From: Hyphococcus lacteus
Lineage (GTDB): Bacteria > Pseudomonadota > Alphaproteobacteria > Caulobacterales > Parvularculaceae
Length of the DNA: 64,000 bases
Direction: 5' to 3'
Assembly: GCF_041058985.1 (NCBI RefSeq)
Contig: NZ_JBEHZE010000001.1
Span: 1,240,001-1,304,000 of the forward strand
Program-made: the position numbers and the translations under genes
Notes under the pieces: generated by a model
What the model was told of the DNA's origin: nothing
The model's input: only the letters and a program-made list of their open reading frames with translations
Database searches by the model: none
Part shown: positions 34,644 through 43,959 of the stretch, in pieces
Layout of the letters: each line of letters opens with the position of its first letter
How positions within the stretch are numbered: the stretch's first letter is position 1

Positions 34644-35372
34644 TTAGTCGCGCATGATCCCAAGAATATTGAGGATATGTACAAAGAGCGTCACGAACGA
34701 ACCATAAAGCGCGAACGCGCCAAAGATGGCAGCGCGGTCATTCATAGAGCTACCTTCGCGATACATGGATTTGATCTGCTGGGTTTCATAGGCAGTGACA
34801 CCGGCCACAAAAACAACCACCAGCGATGAAATCGCAAGGCTACCCATGGTGCTCTTAAAGATCAGTGCATTGACGACGATTGCGATCAAGAGACCAATGC
34901 CGGCCATCCCAAGAAATACCGCCATACCCGAAAGGTCTTTTTTGGTGGTGTAACCCCAAAGACTAAGCGCGCCAAAAACCGAAGCGGTAATGAAGAATGC
35001 GCGATAAATTTCAATCGCTGCGCCGGCTTGGGTGAAGGCGTAAAGCATTGGCGCAATCATCAAGCCCCAGAGCGCTGCATAGGTCCAGAACATAGCGTGC
35101 GCCGCGACTTTAGAACCAGAGAAGATGATTTTTGGTGCCATCATGCCGATGCCGATGATGCCGATGAATCCTACCCATTTGAGCGGTGTACCAGCGATCA
35201 GGCGCATCAATTCGACATTGCTAGAAATCAACATCGAGAAAACGCCGGTCGCGGCGATGCCTAGCGCCATATAGTTATAGACGCCGAGCATGTACTGGCG
35301 CAGGCCCTGATCAATCGCGACTCCGCCGGTTTGCGCGACTGAGCCGCCATAATTTCTGCGGGGTTCGTTCAT
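34644..35372 (-). CDS. Bax inhibitor-1/YccA family membrane protein
   Basis: A 242-residue inner-membrane protein with seven helices (first near 30-50, last at the C-terminus), matching the Bax inhibitor-1 family; the conserved final region reads FGAFALYGSFVTLFVHIL. Bacterial members such as YccA modulate the FtsH protease, others are proposed calcium leak channels. Which applies here is unknown. It has its own terminator. Confidence 0.93.
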   Translation of the reverse strand: MNEPRRNYGGSVAQTGGVAIDQGLRQYMLGVYNYMALGIAATGVFSMLISSNVELMRLIAGTPLKWVGFIGIIGIGMMAPKIIFSGSKVAAHAMFWTYAALWGLMIAPMLYAFTQAGAAIEIYRAFFITASVFGALSLWGYTTKKDLSGMAVFLGMAGIGLLIAIVVNALIFKSTMGSLAISSLVVVFVAGVTAYETQQIKSMYREGSSMNDRAAIFGAFALYGSFVTLFVHILNILGIMRD

Positions 35373-35550
35373 AAAAAGTAGTCCTTTCCATTCGCCAAAA
35401 GGCGGGGCGCATTTGGCCCCGCTAGATTTCAGCCTCTAATATCGTTGGCGTGGAGGGCCGGATCAAGAGGTATCGACGCTCCGAATGTCGATTTTTGACG
35501 GGCCGCAGGAAAGTTAACGCCTTAAAATCGCAGAATTTTCTCTATTTGGG

Positions 35551-37080
35551 TTAATCCGCGAGTTTGAACCGGACAGCAAAGAAGCCATCAAGACCGCCTT
35601 CAGCCGTTAACATTGACGGCAAGGTCCGCAAATCGCCATCGCGATTAATCAGCGTTTCCATGCCGCCTAGCTCTTCGGCGGTGGCCGGAACGCGGGAAAT
35701 GGACGGATTACGTTTTAGCGCCGCCTTGGCCTGTGCTTCGCCCTCTTCGCGTTGAAGTGAGCAAACACAGTAAACTAACGTCCCGCCCGGCTTCAGCAGC
35801 GAAATCGCATGGTCGATCATTTTTCCTTGCAACTCGGCGAGGGCTGTTAGTGTGGTCTCGCCTTTGTTCCACGGAATATCCGGGTGGCGACGGATGGTGC
35901 CTGTGGCGGTGCACGGTGCATCAAGTAAGACCGCGTCAGCTTTTTCATCTGGCCGGAAACGCAGGACGTCTTCTTCCACGAGAAATGCCGTCAATTTTGA
36001 TCGTGTCAGATTGGTAACAACGCGCTCAAGGCGTGCGCCTGACTTATCGAGCGACGTGACCTTCGCGCCCGCTGCGGCCAGCTGTAGCGTTTTGCCGCCC
36101 GGTGCAGAGCAAAGATCGAATACATTTTTGCCGGAAACATCGCCGAGCAATTTTGCGGGCAAGCTGGCAGCTAAATCCTGAATCCACCAAGCGCCGTCAT
36201 CATATCCGGGTAGCGAGGAAACATCGCTGATCCGCTTCATGCGGATCGTACCATTCGGCATTATCCGGGCTTCGTTACCCTCTTGCGATAGTTTATCGCG
36301 CCATGCATCCAAGTCTTCATTCGGCTTGAAGCTCAGATCTAATGCTGCTGTGCGGCGGTGGGCCTCCGCGATAGCTTTTGCGCCATTTGGCCCATAGGCG
36401 CGTTCCCAGCCGCGCCACATCCAAGATGGTGTATCTGTCCGTGCAGGGAGCTTTTTCAACATCGCAGGGCCGTCTTTTGCGATTTTCCGAGCGATTGCGT
36501 TGATAAGCGAGGCATAACCGCCAGTTTCGCCACGATCATTTGCAAGGTCTACGGATGTCGAAACGGCTGCGTGCGGCGGCGTATCCATTAACAATGACTG
36601 CGCCGCAGCAATGCGAAGTATATCCATCACGCGCGCAGATTTTTTTGGCAACGGGCGGTCAAGATAGCCGCCGATAATATGGTCAAGCGAGCCGCGACGC
36701 CGCAGTGTTTCACTAGCCAGCGCACGGGCAAAGCCGCGATCTGATCCTTCAAGATTGTCAAAGGGTCGTGTCCGCGCCAACGCGTCTTCAAGGGTTGCTC
36801 CTTCGTGGACTCGGTCAAGAATCTCAAGGGCCGCATATCGGCTTTCAAGCCCAGCGGGGAGTGGCTTGCGGGTGACCTCTTCTCGGTCCCGAGGTGGGCG
36901 TGTGTCACTATCACGCGCGCGGGGGGCACGGTCGTCCGAGCCTTGCCTAGGCGGTCTTCCCTCGCGGGCCTCCCGAGGTTTGCGGTCGCCAAATTTGGCA
37001 CCACCATCACGGGGGCCGCGTGGTCTATCGGCGCTAGAACGGGGGCGGTTGGGGCGGTCGGATTTTGATTTTTCGCTCAT
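35551..37080 (-). CDS. RsmB-like 16S rRNA m5C methyltransferase
   Basis: A 509-residue RNA methyltransferase. Residues 1-75 are a disordered Arg/Asp/Pro-rich tail; about 80-205 is a NusB-like RNA-binding domain; about 230-509 is the SAM-dependent catalytic domain with DLCSAPGGKTLQLA (motif I), DAPCTATGTIRRHPD (motif IV, catalytic-site PC) and VYCVCSLQREEGE (motif VI, second Cys). These mark the RsmB/NOP2/Sun family that makes 5-methylcytosine in rRNA. The exact target position is inferred from the NusB fusion. Confidence 0.92.
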   Translation of the reverse strand: MSEKSKSDRPNRPRSSADRPRGPRDGGAKFGDRKPREAREGRPPRQGSDDRAPRARDSDTRPPRDREEVTRKPLPAGLESRYAALEILDRVHEGATLEDALARTRPFDNLEGSDRGFARALASETLRRRGSLDHIIGGYLDRPLPKKSARVMDILRIAAAQSLLMDTPPHAAVSTSVDLANDRGETGGYASLINAIARKIAKDGPAMLKKLPARTDTPSWMWRGWERAYGPNGAKAIAEAHRRTAALDLSFKPNEDLDAWRDKLSQEGNEARIMPNGTIRMKRISDVSSLPGYDDGAWWIQDLAASLPAKLLGDVSGKNVFDLCSAPGGKTLQLAAAGAKVTSLDKSGARLERVVTNLTRSKLTAFLVEEDVLRFRPDEKADAVLLDAPCTATGTIRRHPDIPWNKGETTLTALAELQGKMIDHAISLLKPGGTLVYCVCSLQREEGEAQAKAALKRNPSISRVPATAEELGGMETLINRDGDLRTLPSMLTAEGGLDGFFAVRFKLAD

Positions 37081-37224
37081 TCAGAGCGCTAAACCACGCC
37101 TGCAACCGAAAGTCACCCGAAAAACGCTTAAAAATATCGCATCTGGCAGTCAAAGCGGTTTTCGCATAGTGTTTTGATCTGGTCGGCGCATTGCCCGACT
37201 GAGTATTAGGGGAAGAGAGGGGTC

Positions 37225-37947
37225 ATGAAATCGACTTTTGCTGTAATTAGTACTGCTGCCATTCTGACGTTCGGTGGGCTTACTGGCGCGAATGCGCAAA
37301 ATCAGATGGGATCAGAGGGCGGCCTACAAAATCCGTCCAACGTGGTCCGGAGTTTTAGTGTCCAGACCGTGGGACCAGTTCTGAATGAACTGGGCATGCC
37401 TTGGCAGGTCAAACAATTAGATACTGGAACCCAATACATTCATGCGGCGAGTGGGTCATTGCAGTTCGTGCTGTTTTTCACCGTCTGTAAAGACACCGGC
37501 TGTTCCGGGATGCAGGCAGTCACATTTTTCTCAGATTCGAGCGCCAACCCGCAAACGGTACAGGCCTTTAATGTTCGTTATCCATTTGGAACAACCGGCG
37601 TTGACGGTGAGGGTGTGGCTTATGTCAGCCGTTACGATATCGCCGATTATGGCATTCCACGCGGAAACATTGCTTCGTCTTTGGTAAATTTCATTGGTCT
37701 GACTGAAATGTTCGCCAGCGAATTGGCTGACGCTCATCAAACCGTCAGTCTTGACGGATACGCTGATGACCTGGCGTCGGGTCATCTAAACAGAAAAGCG
37801 CTTGAGCATTTCGGCGGCGTTACTGGCGAAGTGAAATCGGGTGCCGAGCGTCATCAGATCGGGTTTGAAGAAGGCGCTGAAATTATCAGCCAACTCTTGA
37901 AAGATGAAACCGCTCCGCGGAACAAGATCCAAAACAAACTCGACTAA
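37225..37947 (+). CDS. Exported YbjN-domain protein
   Basis: A 240-residue protein with a signal peptide (1-24, ending ANAQN). The middle (about 40-165) is a YbjN domain, a fold related to type III secretion chaperones; the pattern VCKDTGCSGMQAVTFFS with a Cys pair is typical of exported alphaproteobacterial members. The role is unknown. A terminator follows. Confidence 0.8.
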   Translation: MKSTFAVISTAAILTFGGLTGANAQNQMGSEGGLQNPSNVVRSFSVQTVGPVLNELGMPWQVKQLDTGTQYIHAASGSLQFVLFFTVCKDTGCSGMQAVTFFSDSSANPQTVQAFNVRYPFGTTGVDGEGVAYVSRYDIADYGIPRGNIASSLVNFIGLTEMFASELADAHQTVSLDGYADDLASGHLNRKALEHFGGVTGEVKSGAERHQIGFEEGAEIISQLLKDETAPRNKIQNKLD

Positions 37948-37971
37948 ACTCGCGTTTGGTTTTTATCGTGG

Positions 37972-38001
37972 AAAGGGCGCTCATTTTGAGTGCCCTTTTT
38001 T
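37972..38001 (+). terminator. Rho-independent terminator
   Basis: AAAGGGC-G-CTCA pairs with TGAG-T-GCCCTTT (one mismatch) around a short TTT loop, followed by a T-run at 37996-38001. Confidence 0.8.
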
Positions 38002-38111
38002 GTTAACGATGTTTCCTGACCATTCCTTAACCGGGAATTGATAAAACTTTACTCTTAACAATGACGTGTTTCGGTAATTGGCTAGGTATCCCCTTACGTT
38101 AGCAACAAGAA

Positions 38112-38681
38112 ATGGTGCGCGGGTATATGATAAGGCGGCTTGGTTTTGTTCGCGCACTGGTTAGGAACCGGAGCGGTTCAACAGCGGTTGAGTTCGCGAT
38201 GATCGCGCCTATGTTTTTCGCGTTAATATTTTCAATTTTTGAGGCAGGGTGGTTTTATTTTGTATCCACCTCCGTCCAGCAGGCCAACGCAAACGCCGCC
38301 CGGTTGATCCGTACGGGGCAAGCCCAATCATCGGCGCTGACCAAAGAAGCGTTTTTCAATGAGATTTGTGGCGTGGTAGATTCGTTTGGATCCTGCGAAG
38401 AAAAATTGACGATTGATATCGCAAACTACGACAGTTTCGCTGATCTTTCCGCCGACCTTTCTGACCCTGTGTGCCGTGACAAAGACGATCCGGCGATCGA
38501 GGGAGCGCAATTTGGTGCTGGCGATTATGGCGATAGTGAAGAAATTGTCCGTGTGCGTGTGTGTTTTCTCTACAAACCAATAACGCCAGCATTGGGATTA
38601 AACCTTGCAAAAACCAAACATGGTGATCGCAAGTTAGTTTCTGTTTCGATTTTTCGTAATGAACCTTTTGCGAGTATGTGA
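38112..38681 (+). CDS. TadE-like pseudopilin
   Basis: A 189-residue minor pilin-like protein. The N-terminus has a basic leader, then GSTAVEFAMIAPMFF, the TadE signature with the conserved Glu five residues after the Gly, and a hydrophobic helix (about 23-48). The C-terminal domain has four Cys (EICGVVDSFGSC, DPVCRD, VRVCF) likely forming disulfides outside the membrane. CpaA should process it. It lies 27 kb from the tad operon. A second in-frame ATG at 38127 is possible. Confidence 0.85.
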   Translation: MVRGYMIRRLGFVRALVRNRSGSTAVEFAMIAPMFFALIFSIFEAGWFYFVSTSVQQANANAARLIRTGQAQSSALTKEAFFNEICGVVDSFGSCEEKLTIDIANYDSFADLSADLSDPVCRDKDDPAIEGAQFGAGDYGDSEEIVRVRVCFLYKPITPALGLNLAKTKHGDRKLVSVSIFRNEPFASM

Positions 38682-39265
38682 AAATGTTGGGGGCATTCAA
38701 GAAATTTCTAAAAGCTAATGGGCAGGCATTTACGGCGTGTCGCTCGGGGATTGCTGCGATTGAGTTTGCGCTTGTTGGTCCGGTGTTACTTGTTTTGTTG
38801 TTCGGCGTGATTGAAGGCTCAGATGCATTGTCGCGGAGCCGTCAGGTCTCGCTTGCGGTCAATACGTTGGCAGATTTAGTTTCGCAAGAAAATGAGTTGC
38901 TGATTTCCGATGCCGAAGACCTTTTTGACGGCATCGAACAGATTGCTGCGCCAAATGGTGGGGTCGTTTCGATTAAGCTCGTGAGCGTGATTAAAGATAG
39001 TCGTGGTAACAATGTTGTTCATTGGAGCCGCGACAATGCGGGCAATATCCCGTACATCCCCGGGACACCGTATACGAAATTATCAACCTCAACATTAATT
39101 GATGAAGGTGCATCAGTGATTATTGGTGAGGTTGATTACAAATATACCTCCAAACTAAGTCGGCTAGTCATGCCTTCGATCAAGTTCCACCGGACGGCGA
39201 CGCGTTGGCCGCGCCGGAGCGTCCGTGTCCAGTTATGTCGCCTCAAGGGCATTTGCACATCCTAA
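38678..39265 (+). CDS. TadE/TadF-like pseudopilin
   Basis: A 195-residue protein with the same plan: basic leader, RSGIAAIEFALVGPVLLVLL (processing site, conserved Glu and helix at about 22-42), then a soluble beta-rich domain. It overlaps the first pseudopilin gene by four bases, so the pair is translated together. Start is GTG 38678 or ATG 38684. These pairs are required for Tad pilus assembly in other bacteria. Confidence 0.83.
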   Translation: MKMLGAFKKFLKANGQAFTACRSGIAAIEFALVGPVLLVLLFGVIEGSDALSRSRQVSLAVNTLADLVSQENELLISDAEDLFDGIEQIAAPNGGVVSIKLVSVIKDSRGNNVVHWSRDNAGNIPYIPGTPYTKLSTSTLIDEGASVIIGEVDYKYTSKLSRLVMPSIKFHRTATRWPRRSVRVQLCRLKGICTS

Positions 39266-39361
39266 CTGCACAATTATGTAGCACCGAGCATGGAAATATT
39301 GCTGCGCGCGGTGTACTAGATGGCAGTGAAATGATTCATCTCTTCATGCGGCGAGGTTCGG

Positions 39362-40411
39362 GTGACCGATCAGATTTCCGTTTCATCAAGTCGCCTTGAG
39401 CCGCTAATCGCACAAGCGCGTAGCGCCAATGTTGATGTTTTAGAGTTGCTTTCATCGCTGGACTTATCACCGTCATTGCTAACATTGACGCCGAATGAGC
39501 GCGTGTCCCTAGCCGATTATTATCGGCTACAGAACCGGTTGAGTATTCTGTTTGGGGACGAGACTTTGCATTTGTCGACTCGTCAGTTGCTTCCGGGGAG
39601 CACCGATTTTGTTTTGCAACATGTTCATGATTGTAAAAACCTATTTGAGGTTATGCGTGTAATCGCTCGTTCGTATAATTTACTTCATGGTGGTCAATAC
39701 AACTCCGTTGTAAAGCGGCGGTCTTCTGTTGATTATGTCATTGACGATAAAGATTTTCCCTACTCAAATGATCAGTCAAAAGAGTATATATTCTTTTCGA
39801 TAGAGTGCATTTTGGTTTTTTGGCACTGTATGTTGATGATTGTATCACCCTTGGCAACAAACGCGGTGAAGAACATTCAAGTCCGCCGCCCAACGCCTGG
39901 CGGAGATTGCGCGCACCTTGGTTATTGGGAGGCACCAATAAAATTTGGTGCCGATGCCTATCGAATATCGATCGATCCAGAGGTCGCATTTAACCCGATC
40001 GTTATTCCGCCAGCAGAATCGCTTAGCTCGAATGCTGTTTATCAAAAAATCACATCCGCAATTTCCCAAAGGGGCGGCGGCGGTAAGGCGATTAAATCCG
40101 CTTCATCGTTAGTACGGGACGCTTTGTCACGTGGAGTTGTCGAGCAGACTGACGTGTCAGCGCAGATGAACATCAGTGTTGCGACGTTGCGGAGACGGCT
40201 GAGTGAGGAAGGGACAAATTTTCGAGAACTGCGCAGGGAGGTTTTGAACGACACTGCGCAAAGGCTTTTGCTCAGTGGTCGTGCCGTTGCTGACGTATCC
40301 GATGCGCTGGGCTTTTCAGAGTTTCGTGCATTCAATCGGGCATTTCGGGATTGGAACGGACTTACCCCTAAGGCGTTTCTCCGCGAATTGGGTGGTCGCA
40401 TAAGCGATTGA
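39362..40411 (+). CDS. AraC-family transcriptional regulator
   Basis: A 349-residue regulator with an N-terminal arabinose-binding-like domain of the OruR/ArgR type (about 15-200) and a C-terminal double helix-turn-helix AraC domain (about 245-345: VSAQMNISVATLRRRLSEEG, then VADVSDALGFSEFRAFNRAF). GTG start with GCGAGG upstream. It sits directly ahead of the TonB receptor gene on the same strand and is the obvious candidate to control it; the palindrome at 40452-40465 could be its operator. Confidence 0.92.
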   Translation: MTDQISVSSSRLEPLIAQARSANVDVLELLSSLDLSPSLLTLTPNERVSLADYYRLQNRLSILFGDETLHLSTRQLLPGSTDFVLQHVHDCKNLFEVMRVIARSYNLLHGGQYNSVVKRRSSVDYVIDDKDFPYSNDQSKEYIFFSIECILVFWHCMLMIVSPLATNAVKNIQVRRPTPGGDCAHLGYWEAPIKFGADAYRISIDPEVAFNPIVIPPAESLSSNAVYQKITSAISQRGGGGKAIKSASSLVRDALSRGVVEQTDVSAQMNISVATLRRRLSEEGTNFRELRREVLNDTAQRLLLSGRAVADVSDALGFSEFRAFNRAFRDWNGLTPKAFLRELGGRISD

Positions 40412-40451
40412 AAAACAAGAAAATTTTGAAAGACCGAAATAAAATTGAGCG

Positions 40452-40465
40452 AAAATGTACATTTT
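40452..40465. promoter_or_regulatory. 14-base perfect palindrome ahead of the TonB receptor
   Basis: AAAATGTACATTTT reads the same on both strands and lies 88 bases before the receptor start, in the 141-base gap after the AraC gene. It is a candidate operator. AraC proteins more often bind direct repeats, so another factor is possible. Confidence 0.35.
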
Positions 40466-40552
40466 TGTTGAGCCAAGGCGTCATTACGTGAAGGTATAGG
40501 ACCGCATAGCGTTGCTGAAAAAATAACACGTAATAACATTGGGAGGCGACCT

Positions 40553-42934
40553 ATGGCTGTTCAAAATCAGTCCAAGATTTTTTCTTATGCGAGCAAAGCA
40601 GGGCTCTTTGCTTTTTGTTCGACCTTATCTCTAACCGCAGGTGCTGGTGCCGCTTCGGCACAAGATACTGCGTCGACTGCGGGTGATGATGTCATTGTCG
40701 TCTCAGCGCGTCGCCGCGATGAATCATTGCAGGACGTACCGGTTGCGGTATCAGCGTTCTCAGGCGATCAGCTTTCTGCGTTGGGTGTTTCTGATCTAAC
40801 TGATATCGAAGCGATTACCCCAAACGTAACGCTTGAAACCTCTCGTAGCACCAATTCGACATTGACTGCATTTATTCGTGGTGTCGGACAGCAGGACCCT
40901 GTTGCCGGTTTCGAGGCTGGCGTTGGTATTTATCTTGATGATGTTTATCTCAATCGTCCGCAGGCGGCGCTTCTGGACGTTTATGATGTTGAGCGAATTG
41001 AGGTTTTGCGTGGGCCGCAAGGCACGCTGTATGGTCGTAACACAATCGGCGGTGCGCTGAAATATGTCACCAAAAAACTAAGCGATGAACCTGAAGCGCG
41101 GTTACGTCTAACTGGCGGTACCTTTGGCCAGTTCGAAGGTGTTGGCTCATTTAGCCTGCCGTTGGCGAATGATTCATCGATTGGCGATTTAAGACTTGGG
41201 GGCGGTGTTGCCTATCTTCGTCGGAATGGTTTTGGTGATAACCTCAACCTCACAGATCTAGAAAACTACAACAAAGATCTTTTATCGGCGCGTGTGAGCG
41301 TTGAATGGGAGCCATCAGACAGCGTTTCATTCCGTATCGCTGGTGACTGGACTGAAGATAATTCAGACCCAAAGCAAGGACATCGCTTGGTCGCAATTCC
41401 TGGCGCACCCATTCTTGACAACGTTTTCGATACTCGTGCCGGGTTGAATACGCCAGAACAAAAGGTAACGGCGAAAGGCATTTCGGGCGTTGCAGAATGG
41501 GCGATGAACGAAAACTTCACACTAAAAAACATTCTGGCTTATCGTGAAGATGATACATATTCGCCGATCGATTTTGACAGCCTGCCATTGGCGGATCTCG
41601 ATGTCCCTAGTTTTTATGGAAACTCACAATTCAGCGAAGAGTTTCAAATTCTTTACTCCAGTGATCGCCTGAATGGTTTGGTGGGGTTCTATTATCTTGA
41701 TGCGGACGCGTTGACACAATTTGATGTGATCCTTGACGAAACTGCCGCACTTCTGCTTTTGCCAGGTATTAATGCGTATACGTCAAGTGATGTCGGCACC
41801 AAAACATGGTCAATCTTTGGTGACTTTACCTTTGACGTAACAGATACGATCGCGATTTCCGCTGGTGGTCGCTACACTTCTGACAAACGGTCTATGTCAC
41901 TTGACCGCGCGCGTTACTTCACGGCTGGTTTCTCGCCGACATTTGGTGGGCCTGATCGAGCACCTACGTTAATTGATGCCGACCTAGACGCGACGGCTGA
42001 TTTTACAGATTTTAGCCCACGTGCTTCCATTACTTGGCAGCCTACGGATGAACATACCTTCTATGTATCTTATTCGCAGGGCTTTAAAGGCGGCAGTTTC
42101 GATCCGCGTTGTGGTGCTAATGCGGCACCGGATCTTGATGGCGACGGCTTATCCGGTGCGGCCGACCCAGATGATCAGATTGAGTTTTGCAGCTTCGATC
42201 CAGAAAACATCTCGACCTATGAAGGCGGCTGGAAAAACAACTTATTTGATGGGCGTTTCCGCTCCAGCCTAGCTTTGTTTTATAGTGATTACAGTGATGT
42301 TCAGGTGCCAGGTTCTATCGGTATTGACGCTGACGACGATGGGATTGCTGAAACCTTTGCGGGGGTAACCACCAACGCAGCTGAAGCAACTATGTATGGC
42401 CTCGAATTCGAAGGGAATGCAATTCTCGCGGAAGATATGTTCCATAACGGTGATTCGTTAGGGTATCAGTTCTCGCTAGGTTACATTCATACCGAGTTCG
42501 ATAGCTATCAAGGGCGGACGGGTACGGATATTTCGGATCTTGCGAAATTCCAAAATACGCCAAAGGTCACGGCCTTTAGCCAGCTGACCTACACAAAGCC
42601 AATGAGCCTATTTGGACGCGGCGGTGATATAAGTGTTTATACTTCCGGTTCATACCGCAGTCTTACTCATCAATTTGGCTATCCTTCACCACAGCTCGAT
42701 CAGCCAGAATTTGCGTTGTTGAACGCGGGCTTGAATTGGGTCTCCGAAGACGGTCGGTTGAAAATATCAGTCCACGGCACAAACCTGACTGATAAAGAGT
42801 ACATCGTCGCTGGATATGACTTTGTCACTACATTCCCAGAATTCGGGAACTCGGCGCTAGGTACGACAGGTGTTCTGACATCGTTCTACGGAAACCCACG
42901 CCAAGTCTTTGGTACAATCGAAGTGGCGTTCTAA
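40553..42934 (+). CDS. TonB-dependent receptor
   Basis: A 793-residue outer-membrane receptor for energised uptake. A signal peptide (1-36, ending SAQD) is followed by a TonB-box-like DDVIVVSARR, the plug domain (about 55-165; GPQGTLYGRNTIGGALKY) and the 22-strand barrel ending in the required C-terminal aromatic residue (VAF). One extracellular loop contains two Cys around a DLDGDGLSGAADPDD stretch that looks like a calcium-binding loop. GGGAGG precedes the ATG. It heads an operon-like set with the hydrolase and MFS carrier; the imported compound is unknown. Confidence 0.95.
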   Translation: MAVQNQSKIFSYASKAGLFAFCSTLSLTAGAGAASAQDTASTAGDDVIVVSARRRDESLQDVPVAVSAFSGDQLSALGVSDLTDIEAITPNVTLETSRSTNSTLTAFIRGVGQQDPVAGFEAGVGIYLDDVYLNRPQAALLDVYDVERIEVLRGPQGTLYGRNTIGGALKYVTKKLSDEPEARLRLTGGTFGQFEGVGSFSLPLANDSSIGDLRLGGGVAYLRRNGFGDNLNLTDLENYNKDLLSARVSVEWEPSDSVSFRIAGDWTEDNSDPKQGHRLVAIPGAPILDNVFDTRAGLNTPEQKVTAKGISGVAEWAMNENFTLKNILAYREDDTYSPIDFDSLPLADLDVPSFYGNSQFSEEFQILYSSDRLNGLVGFYYLDADALTQFDVILDETAALLLLPGINAYTSSDVGTKTWSIFGDFTFDVTDTIAISAGGRYTSDKRSMSLDRARYFTAGFSPTFGGPDRAPTLIDADLDATADFTDFSPRASITWQPTDEHTFYVSYSQGFKGGSFDPRCGANAAPDLDGDGLSGAADPDDQIEFCSFDPENISTYEGGWKNNLFDGRFRSSLALFYSDYSDVQVPGSIGIDADDDGIAETFAGVTTNAAEATMYGLEFEGNAILAEDMFHNGDSLGYQFSLGYIHTEFDSYQGRTGTDISDLAKFQNTPKVTAFSQLTYTKPMSLFGRGGDISVYTSGSYRSLTHQFGYPSPQLDQPEFALLNAGLNWVSEDGRLKISVHGTNLTDKEYIVAGYDFVTTFPEFGNSALGTTGVLTSFYGNPRQVFGTIEVAF

Positions 42935-42958
42935 TAAAACTTAACGCATTACATTTGA

Positions 42959-42984
42959 CGAAGGCGGTCTTAGGATCGCCTTCG
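42959..42984 (+). other. Hairpin between receptor and hydrolase genes
   Basis: CGAAGGCG (42959-42966) pairs perfectly with CGCCTTCG (42977-42984), extendable by GTC/GAT. No T-run follows, so it is more likely an mRNA-stability or partial attenuation hairpin than a full terminator. Confidence 0.5.
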
Positions 42985-43008
42985 GTGCCATCGATTTAAG
43001 GTTTGTAT

Positions 43009-43959
43009 ATGAAAAAGCTGATTGTTTTGCTTGTCCTTTTGGCGGCAGGCGCAGGCGGGTATTATTTCTTAGAGAATTTCAACGCAGATGCGGACATCAC
43101 GACATCCGATACTTACCTGAAGCCGGCTGATCGTATTGTCGAAATAGCTGGCGCGAAAGTTCGGGTTCGTGAAGAGGGGCCGGTTGATGCGCCAGTGATT
43201 CTGTTGATTCACGGCTTCACACACAGTCTTGAAACCTGGGATGGCTGGGCGGAAGCACTCAAGCCTGATTTCCGGGTCATCCGCTATGATTTGTTGGGTC
43301 ACGGACTAACAGGACCAGACCCGCAGGAGCGATATTCACCAGTTGAGCGGGCTTCTTTTATTGGTGATGTTATGGATGCATTGAAAATTGACCATGCATT
43401 TATCGCGGGGAACTCCCTTGGCGGGTTAGCGGCTTGGCGTTTCGCGGCCACTCATTCTGAGCGCCTTGACGGTCTCATCCTAATTTCGCCGGGCGCGTAT
43501 CCGTTTGGTGAGGTCGGCGACGAGCCAGCGCCTATTCCGCCCATGATGAAGGCGTATTTATTGACTGCACCAGAGGCGGGTGTCCGGGCAAGTGCGGAAT
43601 TGATTTACGCTGACGATTCCAAAATCACGGATGAGCGCGTGAAGGTCATGGGCGATATGATTCGTTTTGGCGAAAATGGATCGGCCATGATCAAATCCTT
43701 GGAGGAGTTTACGTTGCCGGATCCGACCGCTGACTTATCGAATGTCCGAACGCCGACGCTAATTATGTGGGGTGAGGGTGACATTCTGATTCCGATTGCA
43801 CATGGCGCAATGTTGAAAAAAGTGATGCCAAACGCAACGTTGTTGACCTACCCCGGTGTCGGGCATGCGGCGCAAGAAGAGTCGCCAGAGCAGACAGTCG
43901 CTGACGCAGCGGAGTTTATAAAATCCCTATTGGACGAAAATCAAACGGAAGCACCTTAA
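43009..43959 (+). CDS. Membrane-anchored alpha/beta hydrolase
   Basis: A 316-residue hydrolase with an N-terminal membrane helix or signal (about 3-22). Catalytic features: oxyanion HGFTHS (about 68-73), nucleophile GNSLGG (Ser about 134), Asp in WGEGDILIP and His in GVGHAAQEES. AAGG lies seven bases before ATG 43009. Placed between the TonB receptor and MFS carrier, with the next start directly at its stop, it probably cleaves an ester or similar bond of the imported compound in the periplasm. That role is inference. Confidence 0.88.
   Translation: MKKLIVLLVLLAAGAGGYYFLENFNADADITTSDTYLKPADRIVEIAGAKVRVREEGPVDAPVILLIHGFTHSLETWDGWAEALKPDFRVIRYDLLGHGLTGPDPQERYSPVERASFIGDVMDALKIDHAFIAGNSLGGLAAWRFAATHSERLDGLILISPGAYPFGEVGDEPAPIPPMMKAYLLTAPEAGVRASAELIYADDSKITDERVKVMGDMIRFGENGSAMIKSLEEFTLPDPTADLSNVRTPTLIMWGEGDILIPIAHGAMLKKVMPNATLLTYPGVGHAAQEESPEQTVADAAEFIKSLLDENQTEAP

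Noticed and set aside
39205..39399. 64-residue open frame between the pseudopilin and the AraC gene
   Set aside because: It overlaps both genes in other frames and has no recognisable features.
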